The notes: a model not told the origin generated them from the letters alone. Positions 8,766 through 18,394 are shown, counted from the first letter of the stretch. The stretch is 64,000 nt of DNA from UBA2336 sp037443645 (GCA_037443645.1 JBBINY010000002.1:1-64000); one strand, 5' to 3'. Translations and numbers: made by a program.

Positions 8766-9725
8766 ATGGAGCGATACAATAACCGAATAACCAGGCTATT
8801 TGATATCCGGGTACCCATTATCCAGGCGGGCATGGTCTGGACAAGCGGGTGGAGGCTGGCTTCGGCCGTAAGCAATGCGGGAGGCCTTGGATTACTTGGG
8901 GCCGGTTCGATGTACCCCGAAGTATTGCGCGAGCATATTCAAAAGTGCAAAAAAGCAACCTCCGCTCCGTTTGGTGTAAACGTTCCTCTGCTTTACCCGG
9001 ACGTTGATAAGGTCATGGGCATTATTGCGGAGGAGGGGGTGCGCATCGTATTTACCTCAGCAGGCAATCCGGCAACATGGACTTCGCATTTAAAAGATCA
9101 GGGCATTACGGTAGTTCACGTTGTTTCAAGCGTGAAGTTTGCCCGCAAAGCCGAACAAGCCGGGGCCGATGCCGTGGTTGCCGAAGGCTTTGAAGCAGGC
9201 GGGCATAATGGAAGGGAAGAGACTACCACATTTGTGTTGGTTCCTCTGGTGCGCGATGCGATAGCCATTCCATTGCTGGCTGCCGGGGGGATTGCCGATG
9301 GTCGTGGAATGCTGGCTGCCGAGGCCCTGGGGGCTGATGGCGTTCAGGTAGGCAGCCGCTTTGCAGCCAGCGTGGAGGCCTCCGTTCATGAAAGGTTTAA
9401 ACGAAAAATCGTAGAAGCCGGTGAGGGCGACACCATCCTTACCATGAAGCAACTTACCCCCGTGCGATTGATTAAAAACAAGTTCTACCAACAAGTAGCA
9501 GAAGCGGAGCTGCGGGGCGCATCGGCTGATGAACTGAAGCACCTGCTGGGCAGGGCGCGCGCAAAGAAGGGAATGTTTGAGGGCGATTTGGATGAAGGCG
9601 AATTGGAAATAGGCCAGGTGGCAGCAGCCATAAATGAAATAAAGCCGGCAGGAGAAATTTTACAGGCAATATGGAGTGAGTACTGTTCCCTTAAAGATGC
9701 ATTGTGCAAACGCATTGCCTCATGA
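8766..9725 (+). CDS. nitronate monooxygenase family flavoprotein
   Basis: 319 residues from the ATG at 8766 (MERYNNRITRLFDIRVPIIQ); an upstream extension has no family similarity. The FMN-binding TIM barrel shows PIIQAGMVW, the GGLGLLGAG loop, FGVNVPLL, the GFEAGGHNGR catalytic loop and AAGGIADGRGML...GVQVGSRF for phosphate binding. The family oxidises alkyl nitronates or propionate-3-nitronate with FMN. FabK-type enoyl-ACP reductases share the fold, so fatty-acid synthesis cannot be fully excluded, but the GGHNG loop favours the monooxygenase class. The stop overlaps the start of the next gene (ATGA), implying translational coupling. Confidence 0.88.
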   Translation: MERYNNRITRLFDIRVPIIQAGMVWTSGWRLASAVSNAGGLGLLGAGSMYPEVLREHIQKCKKATSAPFGVNVPLLYPDVDKVMGIIAEEGVRIVFTSAGNPATWTSHLKDQGITVVHVVSSVKFARKAEQAGADAVVAEGFEAGGHNGREETTTFVLVPLVRDAIAIPLLAAGGIADGRGMLAAEALGADGVQVGSRFAASVEASVHERFKRKIVEAGEGDTILTMKQLTPVRLIKNKFYQQVAEAELRGASADELKHLLGRARAKKGMFEGDLDEGELEIGQVAAAINEIKPAGEILQAIWSEYCSLKDALCKRIAS

Positions 9726-10116
9726 ATTTTCTTAAGATTAAAGAAACCTGCCTGTACGTTCATAACCTGGAAAGGGCACGTGCATTTTACGAACATACCC
9801 TTGCGCTTCCGCTGATCGGGTATTTACCTGGTAAACATGCTTTTTTCAAAGCAGGCAGTTCAGTGTTGTTGCTGTTTAATCCCGATGATTCACGGACAAA
9901 AACAAGTCCTCCGGCACATTATGGAGCAGGGAAGCAGCATGTTGCATTTGAAGTGTCTGAACCGGATTATGAAAAGGCAAAAATGTGGATCGCACAAAGG
10001 GAATACCCATTACCGACCAGGTAGTGTGGAAGGGCGGAAAGGAATCTTTTTATTTTGAAGATTCAGAAGGAAATGTGCTCGAGGTTGTTCCCGATAAGGG
10101 CATCTGGCCTGACTAA
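9722..10116 (+). pseudogene. VOC/glyoxalase-family gene with a -1 frameshift
   Basis: The gene starts at the ATG at 9722, overlapping the previous stop (ATGA). It encodes a vicinal-oxygen-chelate protein: KETCLYVHNLERARAFYEHT, FFKAGSSVLLLF, HVAFEV. Near 9995-10004 (CAAAGGGAAT) the reading frame breaks and stops at 10021. Read in the next frame, the sequence continues with a typical VOC C-terminus (GIPITDQVVWKGGKESFYF, then EDSEGNVLEVV) to a TAA at 10114-10116. The span is 395 nt, one short of 132 codons, so one base is missing. The metal-ligand pattern (His, Glu) is typical of lactoylglutathione lyase and bleomycin-resistance relatives. A homopolymer sequencing error is as likely as a true mutation. 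Confidence 0.85.
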
Positions 10117-10385
10117 GCTTTTTTGAAAACCAGCGATGGCGGCAACCAGTTTACCGGTTGGCGGGTAATGCGCTCAGCCGGAGCCACCGACCGTTTATAA
10201 ACGGCATGGTACCACTGCTCATACTCTTTGTATTGGATGCAGTTATTCCTGGTCCTGTTGTCAATCAGAATTTTTATCCGCTCAGGGTAATCGGGGGAAC
10301 TTTCCAGCAGAATTTTCTGGCCGGGAGGCAGATCCTCAAGGCACACAAATACAATTCCACGATACGACTGAGGGCCAACTTTCAT
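10113..10385 (-). CDS. small conserved-looking hypothetical protein
   Basis: 90 residues starting MKVGPQSYRGIVFVCLEDLP, soluble, with a central KILIDNRTRNNCIQYKEYEQWY segment. It resembles short uncharacterised Cytophagales proteins but I recognise no domain. It converges on the VOC gene: their stop codons overlap in 10113-10116. It is divergent from recG, sharing the 10386-10500 intergenic region. Confidence 0.6.
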   Translation of the reverse strand: MKVGPQSYRGIVFVCLEDLPPGQKILLESSPDYPERIKILIDNRTRNNCIQYKEYEQWYHAVYKRSVAPAERITRQPVNWLPPSLVFKKA

Positions 10386-10467
10386 AGACGTGAATTACAA
10401 GACACCAAAGATAGTAACCGTGGTAATAGACTATAATAGTGAGTCCGTGGTTTAATTTCGATTGAGC

Positions 10468-10484
10468 ATTACCTTTCAGGTAAT
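10468..10484. promoter_or_regulatory. short palindrome in the recG upstream region
   Basis: A 7-bp inverted repeat, ATTACCT / AGGTAAT with a 3-nt centre, lies 16 bp before the recG ATG in the divergent intergenic region. It could form a leader hairpin or be an operator. Nothing links it to a regulator. Confidence 0.35.
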
Positions 10485-10500
10485 TTGTTCACAGCCAGCC

Positions 10501-12603
10501 ATGGAGTCTGTTACCCGGTTCTTTGATACACCCATTGAATACCTGAAGGGGGTGGGCCCCCAGCGTGCTGCTTTGTTAAACAAAGAGTTGGGCATTTTTA
10601 CGTTTGGCCACCTGCTTCAGCACTACCCGTTTCGTTATGAAGACCGCACCCGGTTTTACACAGTTGCGGAACTTACTGACGGAATGCCTGCCGTTCAGGT
10701 AATCGTTAAAATTACAGGAAAGGAAATTGCCGGGGGAGGAAGAAAACGGAGGCTGGTTGCCTATGCGGAAGATAAATCCGGATCCATGGAACTGGTGTGG
10801 TTTCAGGGAATTAAATGGGTTCAGGAAAAAGTGAAACTTGGTGTTGACTATGTCGTATTCGGCACACCTGCCCGCTATGGAAAGAAATTCAGTATGGCTC
10901 ATCCTGAGGTTGAGCCCCTCACCGAGTCAGCAAAAAAAGGAGGATATCTTCAGCCGGTTTATCCACTCACTGAAAAACTGCGTGTCCGATACCTCGACAG
11001 CAAGGCTATTTCAAAGCTGCAACGCGATCTGCTCGAGCTGGCCAAGGACAAAATCCGCGAAACCCTGCCAGACCGATTGCTGGCAAAGCACAAACTCATT
11101 GATAAACGCACGGCACTTCACAACATCCATTTTCCGCAGAGCCATATCCTGCTGGCACAGGCTACACATCGGTTAAAGTTTGAAGAGCTCTTCTACATTC
11201 AGTTGCGGTTGCTCAAACTCAAATTAGTGAGGCAGGAAAAATCCAGGGGTTTTGTGTTTAATGATGCTGCCCTGCTCACCCGGTTCTACAAGGAGTTCCT
11301 TCCGTTTGAGCTTACCGATGCTCAAAAAAAAGTAATCCGCGAAATCTATGGGGACATGCGATCGGGGAAGCAGATGAACCGACTGCTTCAGGGCGATGTG
11401 GGCAGCGGCAAAACCATTGTTGCTTTTGTGTGCATGCTCATTGCCATAGGTGGAGGCACGCAGTGCGCACTGATGGCGCCAACAGAAATTCTCGCACAAC
11501 AGCACTTTAATAACCTGCAGCGCTTTGCTGCTCCGATGGAAATACCTATCGCCTTGCTTACCGGGTCAACAAAAAAAGCGGAGCGCAAGGCAATCCATGA
11601 AGGATTAGCGAATGGCTCACTGAACATACTGATTGGCACCCATGCCCTTATTGAAGAGGAGGTGAAGTTCAGTAGCCTTGGTCTTGCCATTGTTGATGAG
11701 CAACACCGCTTCGGTGTAGCGCAACGGTCAAAATTGTGGAGCAAAAATGCCGATGTGCTGCCGCATGTTCTGGTAATGACGGCTACGCCCATTCCCCGCA
11801 CGCTGGCCATGACGTTGTATGGCGACCTGGATATTTCGGTAATCGATCAACTTCCGGCAGGAAGGAAGCCGATTAAAACAATTCATAAGTTCGATGCGCA
11901 CAGGCTTCAGGTAAACGGATTTTTGCAGGAGCAAATAAGCCACGGCCGGCAGGTTTACATTGTTTATCCGCTCATAGAGGAATCCGAAAAGCTGGATTTG
12001 AAACACCTGATGGACGGCTATGAAAGCATTTGCCGTGCCTTTCCGGAAGTGCCTGTGAGCATTGTGCATGGCAAGATGAAAACGGAAGCGAAAGACTTTG
12101 AAATGAAGCGGTTTGTAAAAGGCGAAACAAAAATTATGGTAGCCACTACCGTAATTGAAGTGGGAGTAGACGTACCCAATGCATCCGTAATGGTTATTGA
12201 AAATGCCGAGCGCTTTGGGCTGTCACAACTTCATCAACTCCGCGGAAGGGTGGGCCGTGGTGCCGATCAATCCTACTGCATCCTGATGACAGGCTATAAG
12301 CTTTCGGCCGAATCGAAGAAACGGATTGAAACCATGGTGCAGACCAACAATGGATTTGAAATTGCTGAAGTAGACTTGCAGCTTCGGGGCCCGGGCGACC
12401 TGATGGGAACGCAGCAGAGCGGAATTCTGGATTTGCTGATTGCGGACCTAAGTAAAGACACAAAATTGCTTCAAACGGCCCGCGAGGAGGCTATAGCTAT
12501 TTTGCAGGAAGACCCCGAATTGAAAAGCAACATTAACCAGGCAATCCGCAATCAGGTAGATCAACTCCAACGTTCATCCACCAATTGGAGCCGCATCAGC
12601 TAA
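10501..12603 (+). CDS. recG: ATP-dependent DNA helicase RecG
   Basis: A 700-residue superfamily 2 helicase that reverses stalled forks and migrates Holliday junctions. The ATG at 10501 gives MESVTRFFDTPIEYLKGVGPQRA, the standard RecG start; a longer in-frame version from 10462 is less likely. The N-terminal wedge/OB domain (about 1-250) is followed by motif I GDVGSGKT (about 297), DEQHRFGVAQR (motif II, about 397), MTATPIPRTLA (motif III) and QLRGRVGRG (motif VI, about 578). The C-terminal LQLRGPGDLMGTQQSG is RecG-specific. Length and motifs are complete. Confidence 0.97.
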   Translation: MESVTRFFDTPIEYLKGVGPQRAALLNKELGIFTFGHLLQHYPFRYEDRTRFYTVAELTDGMPAVQVIVKITGKEIAGGGRKRRLVAYAEDKSGSMELVWFQGIKWVQEKVKLGVDYVVFGTPARYGKKFSMAHPEVEPLTESAKKGGYLQPVYPLTEKLRVRYLDSKAISKLQRDLLELAKDKIRETLPDRLLAKHKLIDKRTALHNIHFPQSHILLAQATHRLKFEELFYIQLRLLKLKLVRQEKSRGFVFNDAALLTRFYKEFLPFELTDAQKKVIREIYGDMRSGKQMNRLLQGDVGSGKTIVAFVCMLIAIGGGTQCALMAPTEILAQQHFNNLQRFAAPMEIPIALLTGSTKKAERKAIHEGLANGSLNILIGTHALIEEEVKFSSLGLAIVDEQHRFGVAQRSKLWSKNADVLPHVLVMTATPIPRTLAMTLYGDLDISVIDQLPAGRKPIKTIHKFDAHRLQVNGFLQEQISHGRQVYIVYPLIEESEKLDLKHLMDGYESICRAFPEVPVSIVHGKMKTEAKDFEMKRFVKGETKIMVATTVIEVGVDVPNASVMVIENAERFGLSQLHQLRGRVGRGADQSYCILMTGYKLSAESKKRIETMVQTNNGFEIAEVDLQLRGPGDLMGTQQSGILDLLIADLSKDTKLLQTAREEAIAILQEDPELKSNINQAIRNQVDQLQRSSTNWSRIS

Positions 12604-12615
12604 GCAGGGATTTTT

Positions 12616-12623
12616 TAACTTTG
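12616..12623 (+). promoter_or_regulatory. Bacteroidota-type -7 promoter element (TAACTTTG)
   Basis: TAACTTTG matches the TAnnTTTG -7 consensus and ends 17 bp before the ATG at 12641. The nearest upstream TTG (12585-12587) is 28 bp away, longer than usual, so the -33 box is uncertain. Confidence 0.45.
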
Positions 12624-12640
12624 ATATTTGCTGCGTGGTT

Positions 12641-15286
12641 ATGACGTGGAGACTCAGTGTTTTTGGACTATTCGTTACAATTGCATCACTGGCGCAATCC
12701 GGCAGCTATTTCCTGTCCCATTTTTCACCAGACCATGATCGGTTCAGCCCGGTTTGTTACGATATGGTGCAGGATAAGCGCGGGCTCTTTTACTTCGCCA
12801 CCCAGCGCGGTGTACTTCGTTTCGATGGCCGCACGTGGGATCAAATCCGGACGGGAGGAGCCGCCTACTCGCTTAAACTTGCGGGTGACGAGGTGCTGTA
12901 TGTTGCGGGCTCAAAAGGGTTTGGTAAAATTACCCTGAGCGACAAAGGCCTTGAGTTGTATCAGCCCCTCTTCGAAAAACCCGATGCGGCATTCTCATTT
13001 CAGGTACAGGTTGATCATGGTCAGGCCTATTTCCTTAACGATCGGAAACTGTTCCGGTATGCGGGCGACAGTGTGGCACAGGTTGCAGTTGCTTCTGATG
13101 ACGGTTGGATAGCCCTGAATGAGCTGTTTGGCACCATGGTGGTAAGTTCAGAGGGAGAAACGAAAACACTGGTAAATAATCAGCTTCAGCCATTTAATCC
13201 TTTTAAGCATGACGGTGTAACATTACTTTTTGCCGAACGCTCAGCCGACACATACCTTTTAGGCACTTCTGAAAGCCGACTTTTTCTTTGCGGAAGAAAT
13301 CTGAAACCGAAGGAAATCGTATTGACTGATGCAGCCTACGCAAATGCCAGTGTTATAGTCAATGCCACGTGGATTACGGCCGATCTGGTTGCCCTGGGTA
13401 CCCTGCGCGGTGGAGTGCTGTTCGTTAATCCAAAAACAGGGAACACCGAACAAATCATAAACTATTCCACCGGCCTGCCCGACAATGAAATCTATTCGCT
13501 TGTATGCGATGAAAACCAGAACCTCTGGGTTGCACATGCCTACGGATTTACGCGTATCGCTCCCTTTCTCCCGTTTCGTTCATTCCGGTATTACCAGGGG
13601 CTCCAGGGAAATCTGCTTTGCGCCAAAAGCCATAAAGGCAAAGTGTATGTGGGCACCACCCTTGGGTTATACAGTTTGGAGCGCGAAGATTTTTACGATG
13701 AACTTATCTATTATGTTGATGTACCCGTAAAGACAAAAGCATCAGGCAAACCGAAAAATGAACCGGCTGTTGTTGAAGCGCAGGAGCCGAAAGAAAAGGG
13801 AGGTATTTTCGGGTTTTTACGAAAGAAGAAAAACACCCAACGGGTCGCTCAGCCGGGTCAATCTGCACCCGATGAAAAGCCCTCAACCCAATCTGCTGTC
13901 CGGTATGTAAAAGAGAAGCGGGTGAAACGCATTCTCCGTTCATCACACTATAGCTACAAACGGGTTCATGGAATAGATTCAAAAGTAACAGACCTCAGCA
14001 TTTGGAATGGAAGGCTCATTGCCTCCGGACTGAGCGGAGCTTTTGAAGTTGACGGAACATCTGTGCGTCCTCTCATTGAGTATCCCGTCCGGTTTCTTTT
14101 TGCCTCCAATAACCTCGCAACACTGATCATCTCAACATACGATGATAAACTTCATCGGTTTGGCCTGGTAAAGAATGCCTGGCGCGAAGAAGACCCCATT
14201 AGCGCCATTGACAACCCGGTAAACTATATCTTCGAAGAGCCGGGTGAGGCCATCTGGATGTGCGGGCTTGATCGGGTGTACCGCCTTCCGAAAACGGGCG
14301 ATGGACAGCCGGAGGTTATTGATTTTGAATTTGCGGAGTACGATCGCCTGCTGGGCATTGCCGTAAAAGGCAACGTGCTGTTCGCTGCTTCCACCGGATT
14401 TTACCGGTTTGATATTCAATCCCGGCAACTGCTTAAAGAGGATTCGCTGGAGCGACTGCAGGCCTGTTTTGCTGATGGAAACACCTTGTGGTTTCGCGAT
14501 GAACATAATTGGTACACGCTGGGCAATGTGGCTGATCCGCAACGAATCCGGTTGCTTAACCTGCTGCCCGATGTGCGATTTATCGCAGCCGACCGACCCA
14601 GTGGCAACCTTTGGATCATTTCCGGAAACAGCGAATTGGTTTATTTCAATACAAGCCGTCTTCTTCCGTACGAAAACACCTACCCTGTACTGCTTAAGTG
14701 GATTGAGCAAAACAATTCAGACCGTACACGCACCAGTTTTTTGAAACTGGATCAGGATAATAATTCGGTGCGGGTTGAGGTTGTCAAACCCGACTACATC
14801 AGTGGGCATGCCGTGGAGTATCGGTACATCTTGCATGGACTGAATGAAGAATGGTCAACCTGGTCGGTATCCAATAACCGGATTGATTTTCCATATCTTC
14901 CGCCTGGCGATTATTCATTAGTCGTACAATCGAAAGATATTTTTGGCAGAGTAGCCGATATGGAGCCGGTGCGCATCCGGGTACTTCCGCCTTACTGGAA
15001 ACGCTCATGGTTCTATGCACTGGAGTTTGGCATTTTCACGTTACTGATATTCGCCTCATTCCGCCTGAGTAACCGGTACCGTTTTATCAGTCGGGTTCTT
15101 TCGTTGTTGTCGATTATTATTCTCATTGAGTTTATTCAAACTATTGCCGGGGCAACATTTGCCACGGAAGGCGGGCCGGTGGTGGAATTTGCTATTCAGG
15201 TAGGGATTGCTTTTGTTATCCTTCCCGTGGAAGGGTTTTTGCGCAAGTTCATGTTGCGCTCAATTGAAAAGCGAATGATGGAGTGA
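12641..15286 (+). CDS. two-component-regulator-type propeller sensor without kinase output
   Basis: 881 residues from the ATG at 12641; a GTG six bases earlier is possible. A signal peptide (to about residue 20) is followed by beta-propeller repeats of the Reg_prop kind (YDMVQDKRGLFYFATQRGVLRFDG; GLPDNEIYSLVCDENQNLWVA), interrupted near residues 370-440 by a basic, low-complexity insert. Then comes a Y_Y_Y domain (YRYILHGLNEEWSTWS, LPPGDYSLVVQSKD) and about three C-terminal transmembrane helices. Family members normally continue into a histidine kinase or HTH output; here the protein ends 30 residues after the last helix (SIEKRMME). It may signal through a partner or serve a non-kinase role. 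No kinase gene is adjacent. Confidence 0.8.
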   Translation: MTWRLSVFGLFVTIASLAQSGSYFLSHFSPDHDRFSPVCYDMVQDKRGLFYFATQRGVLRFDGRTWDQIRTGGAAYSLKLAGDEVLYVAGSKGFGKITLSDKGLELYQPLFEKPDAAFSFQVQVDHGQAYFLNDRKLFRYAGDSVAQVAVASDDGWIALNELFGTMVVSSEGETKTLVNNQLQPFNPFKHDGVTLLFAERSADTYLLGTSESRLFLCGRNLKPKEIVLTDAAYANASVIVNATWITADLVALGTLRGGVLFVNPKTGNTEQIINYSTGLPDNEIYSLVCDENQNLWVAHAYGFTRIAPFLPFRSFRYYQGLQGNLLCAKSHKGKVYVGTTLGLYSLEREDFYDELIYYVDVPVKTKASGKPKNEPAVVEAQEPKEKGGIFGFLRKKKNTQRVAQPGQSAPDEKPSTQSAVRYVKEKRVKRILRSSHYSYKRVHGIDSKVTDLSIWNGRLIASGLSGAFEVDGTSVRPLIEYPVRFLFASNNLATLIISTYDDKLHRFGLVKNAWREEDPISAIDNPVNYIFEEPGEAIWMCGLDRVYRLPKTGDGQPEVIDFEFAEYDRLLGIAVKGNVLFAASTGFYRFDIQSRQLLKEDSLERLQACFADGNTLWFRDEHNWYTLGNVADPQRIRLLNLLPDVRFIAADRPSGNLWIISGNSELVYFNTSRLLPYENTYPVLLKWIEQNNSDRTRTSFLKLDQDNNSVRVEVVKPDYISGHAVEYRYILHGLNEEWSTWSVSNNRIDFPYLPPGDYSLVVQSKDIFGRVADMEPVRIRVLPPYWKRSWFYALEFGIFTLLIFASFRLSNRYRFISRVLSLLSIIILIEFIQTIAGATFATEGGPVVEFAIQVGIAFVILPVEGFLRKFMLRSIEKRMME

Positions 15287-15329
15287 TTACACATTGCGAT
15301 CAGACGTTGGATTTTCCTTATTTTCAGGC

Positions 15330-15845
15330 ATGAAGACATCGCCCGATCCTGCTACATTGCCTGACTTTTATCGGAACTACGTTTCTCACGTTGGCGAAGA
15401 GAACCTGATGGATGTGCTTCGTTCATCCATTGTTGTTACTGATGCGCTGATCCGTTCCATCCCGGAAGAAAAGGGCGCCCTTCGGTATGCTTCCGGCAAG
15501 TGGAGCATCAAGGAGGTGATATGCCACATGCTGGATGCAGAGCGCATTTTTGCTTATCGGGCGCTCCGGTTCGCACGAAACGATCAAACCGAACTGGCCG
15601 GGTTTGACGAGCAACGGTACGCTCCCCATGCCAATGCGGAAAGCCGTACCCTTAACCAACTGGCCGATGAATTCCGCAGGCTTCGTGGCACAACCATCGA
15701 CTTGTTTGAAAGTTTTACACCGGAAATGCTCACTCGCTCCGGCAAAGCAAACAACAACCTCATTTCGGTAATTAACATCGGTTACGTTATTGCCGGCCAT
15801 GAGGTGCATCATCGGAACATCCTGCAAGAGCGCTACCTGAAATGA
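15330..15845 (+). CDS. DinB-superfamily protein
   Basis: 171 residues from the ATG at 15330. The four-helix DinB/YfiT fold is indicated by WSIKEVICHMLDAERIFAYR (first metal-binding His) and the C-terminal GHEVHHRNILQERY (paired His). The family includes metal-dependent thiol transferases (bacillithiol or mycothiol dependent) and many uncharacterised proteins; the substrate is unknown. Its TGA stop overlaps the ATG of the PBP4-like gene, so the two are probably translated together. Confidence 0.85.
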   Translation: MKTSPDPATLPDFYRNYVSHVGEENLMDVLRSSIVVTDALIRSIPEEKGALRYASGKWSIKEVICHMLDAERIFAYRALRFARNDQTELAGFDEQRYAPHANAESRTLNQLADEFRRLRGTTIDLFESFTPEMLTRSGKANNNLISVINIGYVIAGHEVHHRNILQERYLK

Positions 15846-17143
15846 GAGCACTGCTGATTATTTCTTTGGCTGGTTGGATTGTGTTGGGTTGCTCGCCCGT
15901 TTCAAGAAACCAACTTACCAAAACGTTCCGTGCTGCAGAACAGAAGTTCCAGCATCATGCAGGATTTGCTCTCTATGATCCAGCAACAAAGAAGACATTG
16001 TTTTCCTACCAGGATGACCGGTATTTTACACCGGCATCAAACACCAAGATTTTTACCCTGTATGCGGCCCTTACCGTGCTGGGTGATTCAGTCCCGGGTT
16101 TTCAGTACATTGAACGTGGCGATTCGCTGATCATCTTTGGTACAGGTGACCCGTCCTTTCTGTATCCAAACTCCTACACCAATTCAGCGGCCTATGATTT
16201 TCTAATGCGTGCGCAGGGTGACATTTATTATGCAGAAAGTAATTTCAATGCCGCTCCGTTAGGTCCAGGCTGGGCCTGGAGCGATTACCTCTTCAGCTAT
16301 TCCGTGGAGCGGTCAGCTTTTCCAGTGTACGGAAATTTTTTTCAGGTAAGCCGCGATTCGGAAAACAAGCTGGGTGTACATCCTGCGTATTTCAAAAAAT
16401 ATTTCTGGCTTGCCGACAGTACACAGCGATCGGAGGTGCTTCGCGACATCGGTTCAAACCGGGTAGACTTCTATCCGGGAAGAATACCCGGCTCGTCAGA
16501 AAAATGGGAGATCCCGTTTAGACCTAATCTGGTATTGATTGCCGACCTGCTAACCGACACGCTGAAGCGAACAGTGCGTGTGCTCCCCGCCCATAAAATC
16601 GTAACGGATGGAAAACGAACGCTGTTTACGGTTCCAACCGATAGCCTGCTGAAAACGATGATGCAGGAGAGCGATAATTTTATTGCCGAACAAATTCTGC
16701 TGCTATGCGCCTACACGCTGAGCGATACCCTGAATCCTGAACCAGCCATTCGGTTCATGAAGTCAAAGCACCTGACCGATTTACCGGATAGCCCGGTGTG
16801 GGTTGACGGCTCAGGGTTATCGCGCTATAATCTGTTCACGCCACGAAGTATTGTAAAGCTGTGGGAGAAAATTGATGCCGGGGGAAAGCGTGAGCGTGTG
16901 CTAAGGTTGCTGGCTGTTGGTGGCAGGTCAGGCACAATCAAAAATTGGTATAAAGCCGATGAGCCCTACATTTATGGGAAAACAGGCACCCTCAGCAATA
17001 ACCATTCGTTAAGCGGTTACCTCATCACAAAAAAAGGCCGGGTACTACTTTTCAGTTTTATGAACAGTAACTTTACCGCACCGGTGAGCAGTGTGCGCAA
17101 GGAGATGGAAATTATTTTAAAGCAAATCCGTGATAGCTATTGA
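15842..17143 (+). CDS. dacB: D-alanyl-D-alanine carboxypeptidase/endopeptidase (PBP4, S13)
   Basis: A 433-residue lipoprotein: the signal MRALLIISLAGWIVLGC ends in lipobox VLGC. Penicillin-binding motifs: SxxK as SNTK (S66, K69), SxN as SDN (about 275) and KTG (about 380), in the spacing of class C PBPs (S13). It should remove the terminal D-Ala of stem peptides and/or cut D,D-crosslinks during wall growth, in the periplasm. It is translationally coupled to the DinB gene and followed four bases later by the NagZ-like gene, which fits a peptidoglycan turnover unit. Confidence 0.9.
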   Translation: MRALLIISLAGWIVLGCSPVSRNQLTKTFRAAEQKFQHHAGFALYDPATKKTLFSYQDDRYFTPASNTKIFTLYAALTVLGDSVPGFQYIERGDSLIIFGTGDPSFLYPNSYTNSAAYDFLMRAQGDIYYAESNFNAAPLGPGWAWSDYLFSYSVERSAFPVYGNFFQVSRDSENKLGVHPAYFKKYFWLADSTQRSEVLRDIGSNRVDFYPGRIPGSSEKWEIPFRPNLVLIADLLTDTLKRTVRVLPAHKIVTDGKRTLFTVPTDSLLKTMMQESDNFIAEQILLLCAYTLSDTLNPEPAIRFMKSKHLTDLPDSPVWVDGSGLSRYNLFTPRSIVKLWEKIDAGGKRERVLRLLAVGGRSGTIKNWYKADEPYIYGKTGTLSNNHSLSGYLITKKGRVLLFSFMNSNFTAPVSSVRKEMEIILKQIRDSY

Positions 17144-17147
17144 TTCA

Positions 17148-18383
17148 GTGAAAAATAAATTGCTGGCGTTGTGGCTGGTGACATGGGTGACGAACGTTTC
17201 AGCGCAGGACAGCCTCGATATAAAAATCGGCCAGATGATTCTCACCGGTTTTCCGAAGGCCGAAGTTGATCCTGTTTTGCTCCAATCCATTCGCAGCGGC
17301 AAGGTGGGCTCTGTAATTATTTTCGAAAAAAATATACCGGCAAAGAATTCATACACCGCCCTTAAGAAAATGACCTGGACCTACCAGAAGGCCTCACCAA
17401 TCCCCTTGTTTATTGCCATCGATCAGGAAGGAGGACGCGTGAACCGATTGAAGGAGAAGTACGGATTCCCCATGTCTGTGTCTGCAGCAAAGCTGGGTGC
17501 ATCACCGATTGACTCCGTTTCATTCTACAGTTCCATTACTGCCGCAACACTTGCAGGCCTGGGCATCAACATGAATTTTGCACCGGTGGTAGACCTGGCA
17601 TCCAATCCGGATAATCCGATCATAGCCAAAGTGGAGCGCGCATATTCCAAAAATCCCGATACGGTTGCATTGTATGCCGGTACTTTTATCCGCGAGCATA
17701 ACCGCCTCGGTGTTCTCACCGCCTTAAAGCATTTTCCCGGACACGGCAGTTCGCTAAGCGATACCCACCTTGATGTTGCCGATGTTACCAAAACCTGGTC
17801 AGAGCAAGAACTCACACCTTATGTAAAACTCCTGCACAATGGGCTGGTTGATGCCGTGATGACGGCCCACATTGTAAACGGCAGGCTCGATCAGGATAAA
17901 CTGCCGGCCACCTTGTCGCCCCGCATTATTGACGGCTTGTTGCGCAGGGGCCTCGGATTTAACGGGGTGGTGTTTTCAGACGATATGCAAATGCACGCCA
18001 TTTCAAAACATTATTCCTTTGAGGAATCGGTGAAGCGGGCCATTCTGGCCGGTGTGGATATTTTATGTTTCACCAACAACATTCAGGGCAGCCGGGAGCG
18101 CACAGTCGATAAAGTGCACGGGATAATTCGTAATTTCGTTACCAGCGGAGTGATTCCTGCTGAGCGGATTGATCAGTCGTTTAAGCGAATCATGGAACTC
18201 AAAAAACGACTGAGCGATCCCAACGAAGGATACCGTGAGGAGGTAGCCCGGTTGCAGCGGGAGCTGGAACAGGCAAGACGCCTGGCGGAAGACAATGGGC
18301 AGAGAGCACAGGAAGCCGAAGAGAAGGCCTTGAAAACCGCGACCGATGAGCAGAAACCGAAAAAGAGGCGAAAGAAAAAATGA
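17148..18383 (+). CDS. nagZ: GH3 beta-N-acetylhexosaminidase (NagZ-like) with C-terminal coiled coil
   Basis: About 411 residues. The GTG at 17148 is chosen because it begins MKNKLLALWLVTWVTNVSAQ, a clean signal peptide; a GTG at 17130 inside dacB is also open. The GH3 catalytic barrel has IAIDQEGGRVNRL, KHFPGHGSSLSDTHLD (NagZ loop, with the catalytic His-Asp pair, about 194) and FSDDMQMHAI with the nucleophile Asp (about 277). NagZ enzymes release GlcNAc from muropeptides. After the enzyme domain, about 50 residues form a Glu/Arg-rich coiled coil (EEVARLQRELEQARRLAEDN) ending in a very basic tail (KPKKRRKKK), not part of normal NagZ. The two small downstream genes have similar coiled-coil/basic ends. 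Confidence 0.88.
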   Translation: MKNKLLALWLVTWVTNVSAQDSLDIKIGQMILTGFPKAEVDPVLLQSIRSGKVGSVIIFEKNIPAKNSYTALKKMTWTYQKASPIPLFIAIDQEGGRVNRLKEKYGFPMSVSAAKLGASPIDSVSFYSSITAATLAGLGINMNFAPVVDLASNPDNPIIAKVERAYSKNPDTVALYAGTFIREHNRLGVLTALKHFPGHGSSLSDTHLDVADVTKTWSEQELTPYVKLLHNGLVDAVMTAHIVNGRLDQDKLPATLSPRIIDGLLRRGLGFNGVVFSDDMQMHAISKHYSFEESVKRAILAGVDILCFTNNIQGSRERTVDKVHGIIRNFVTSGVIPAERIDQSFKRIMELKKRLSDPNEGYREEVARLQRELEQARRLAEDNGQRAQEAEEKALKTATDEQKPKKRRKKK

Positions 18384-18394
18384 AAAAAGATATT

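Noticed and set aside
9995..10021. programmed frameshift in the VOC gene
   Set aside because: No slippery heptamer with downstream structure; a simple one-base loss is enough to explain it.
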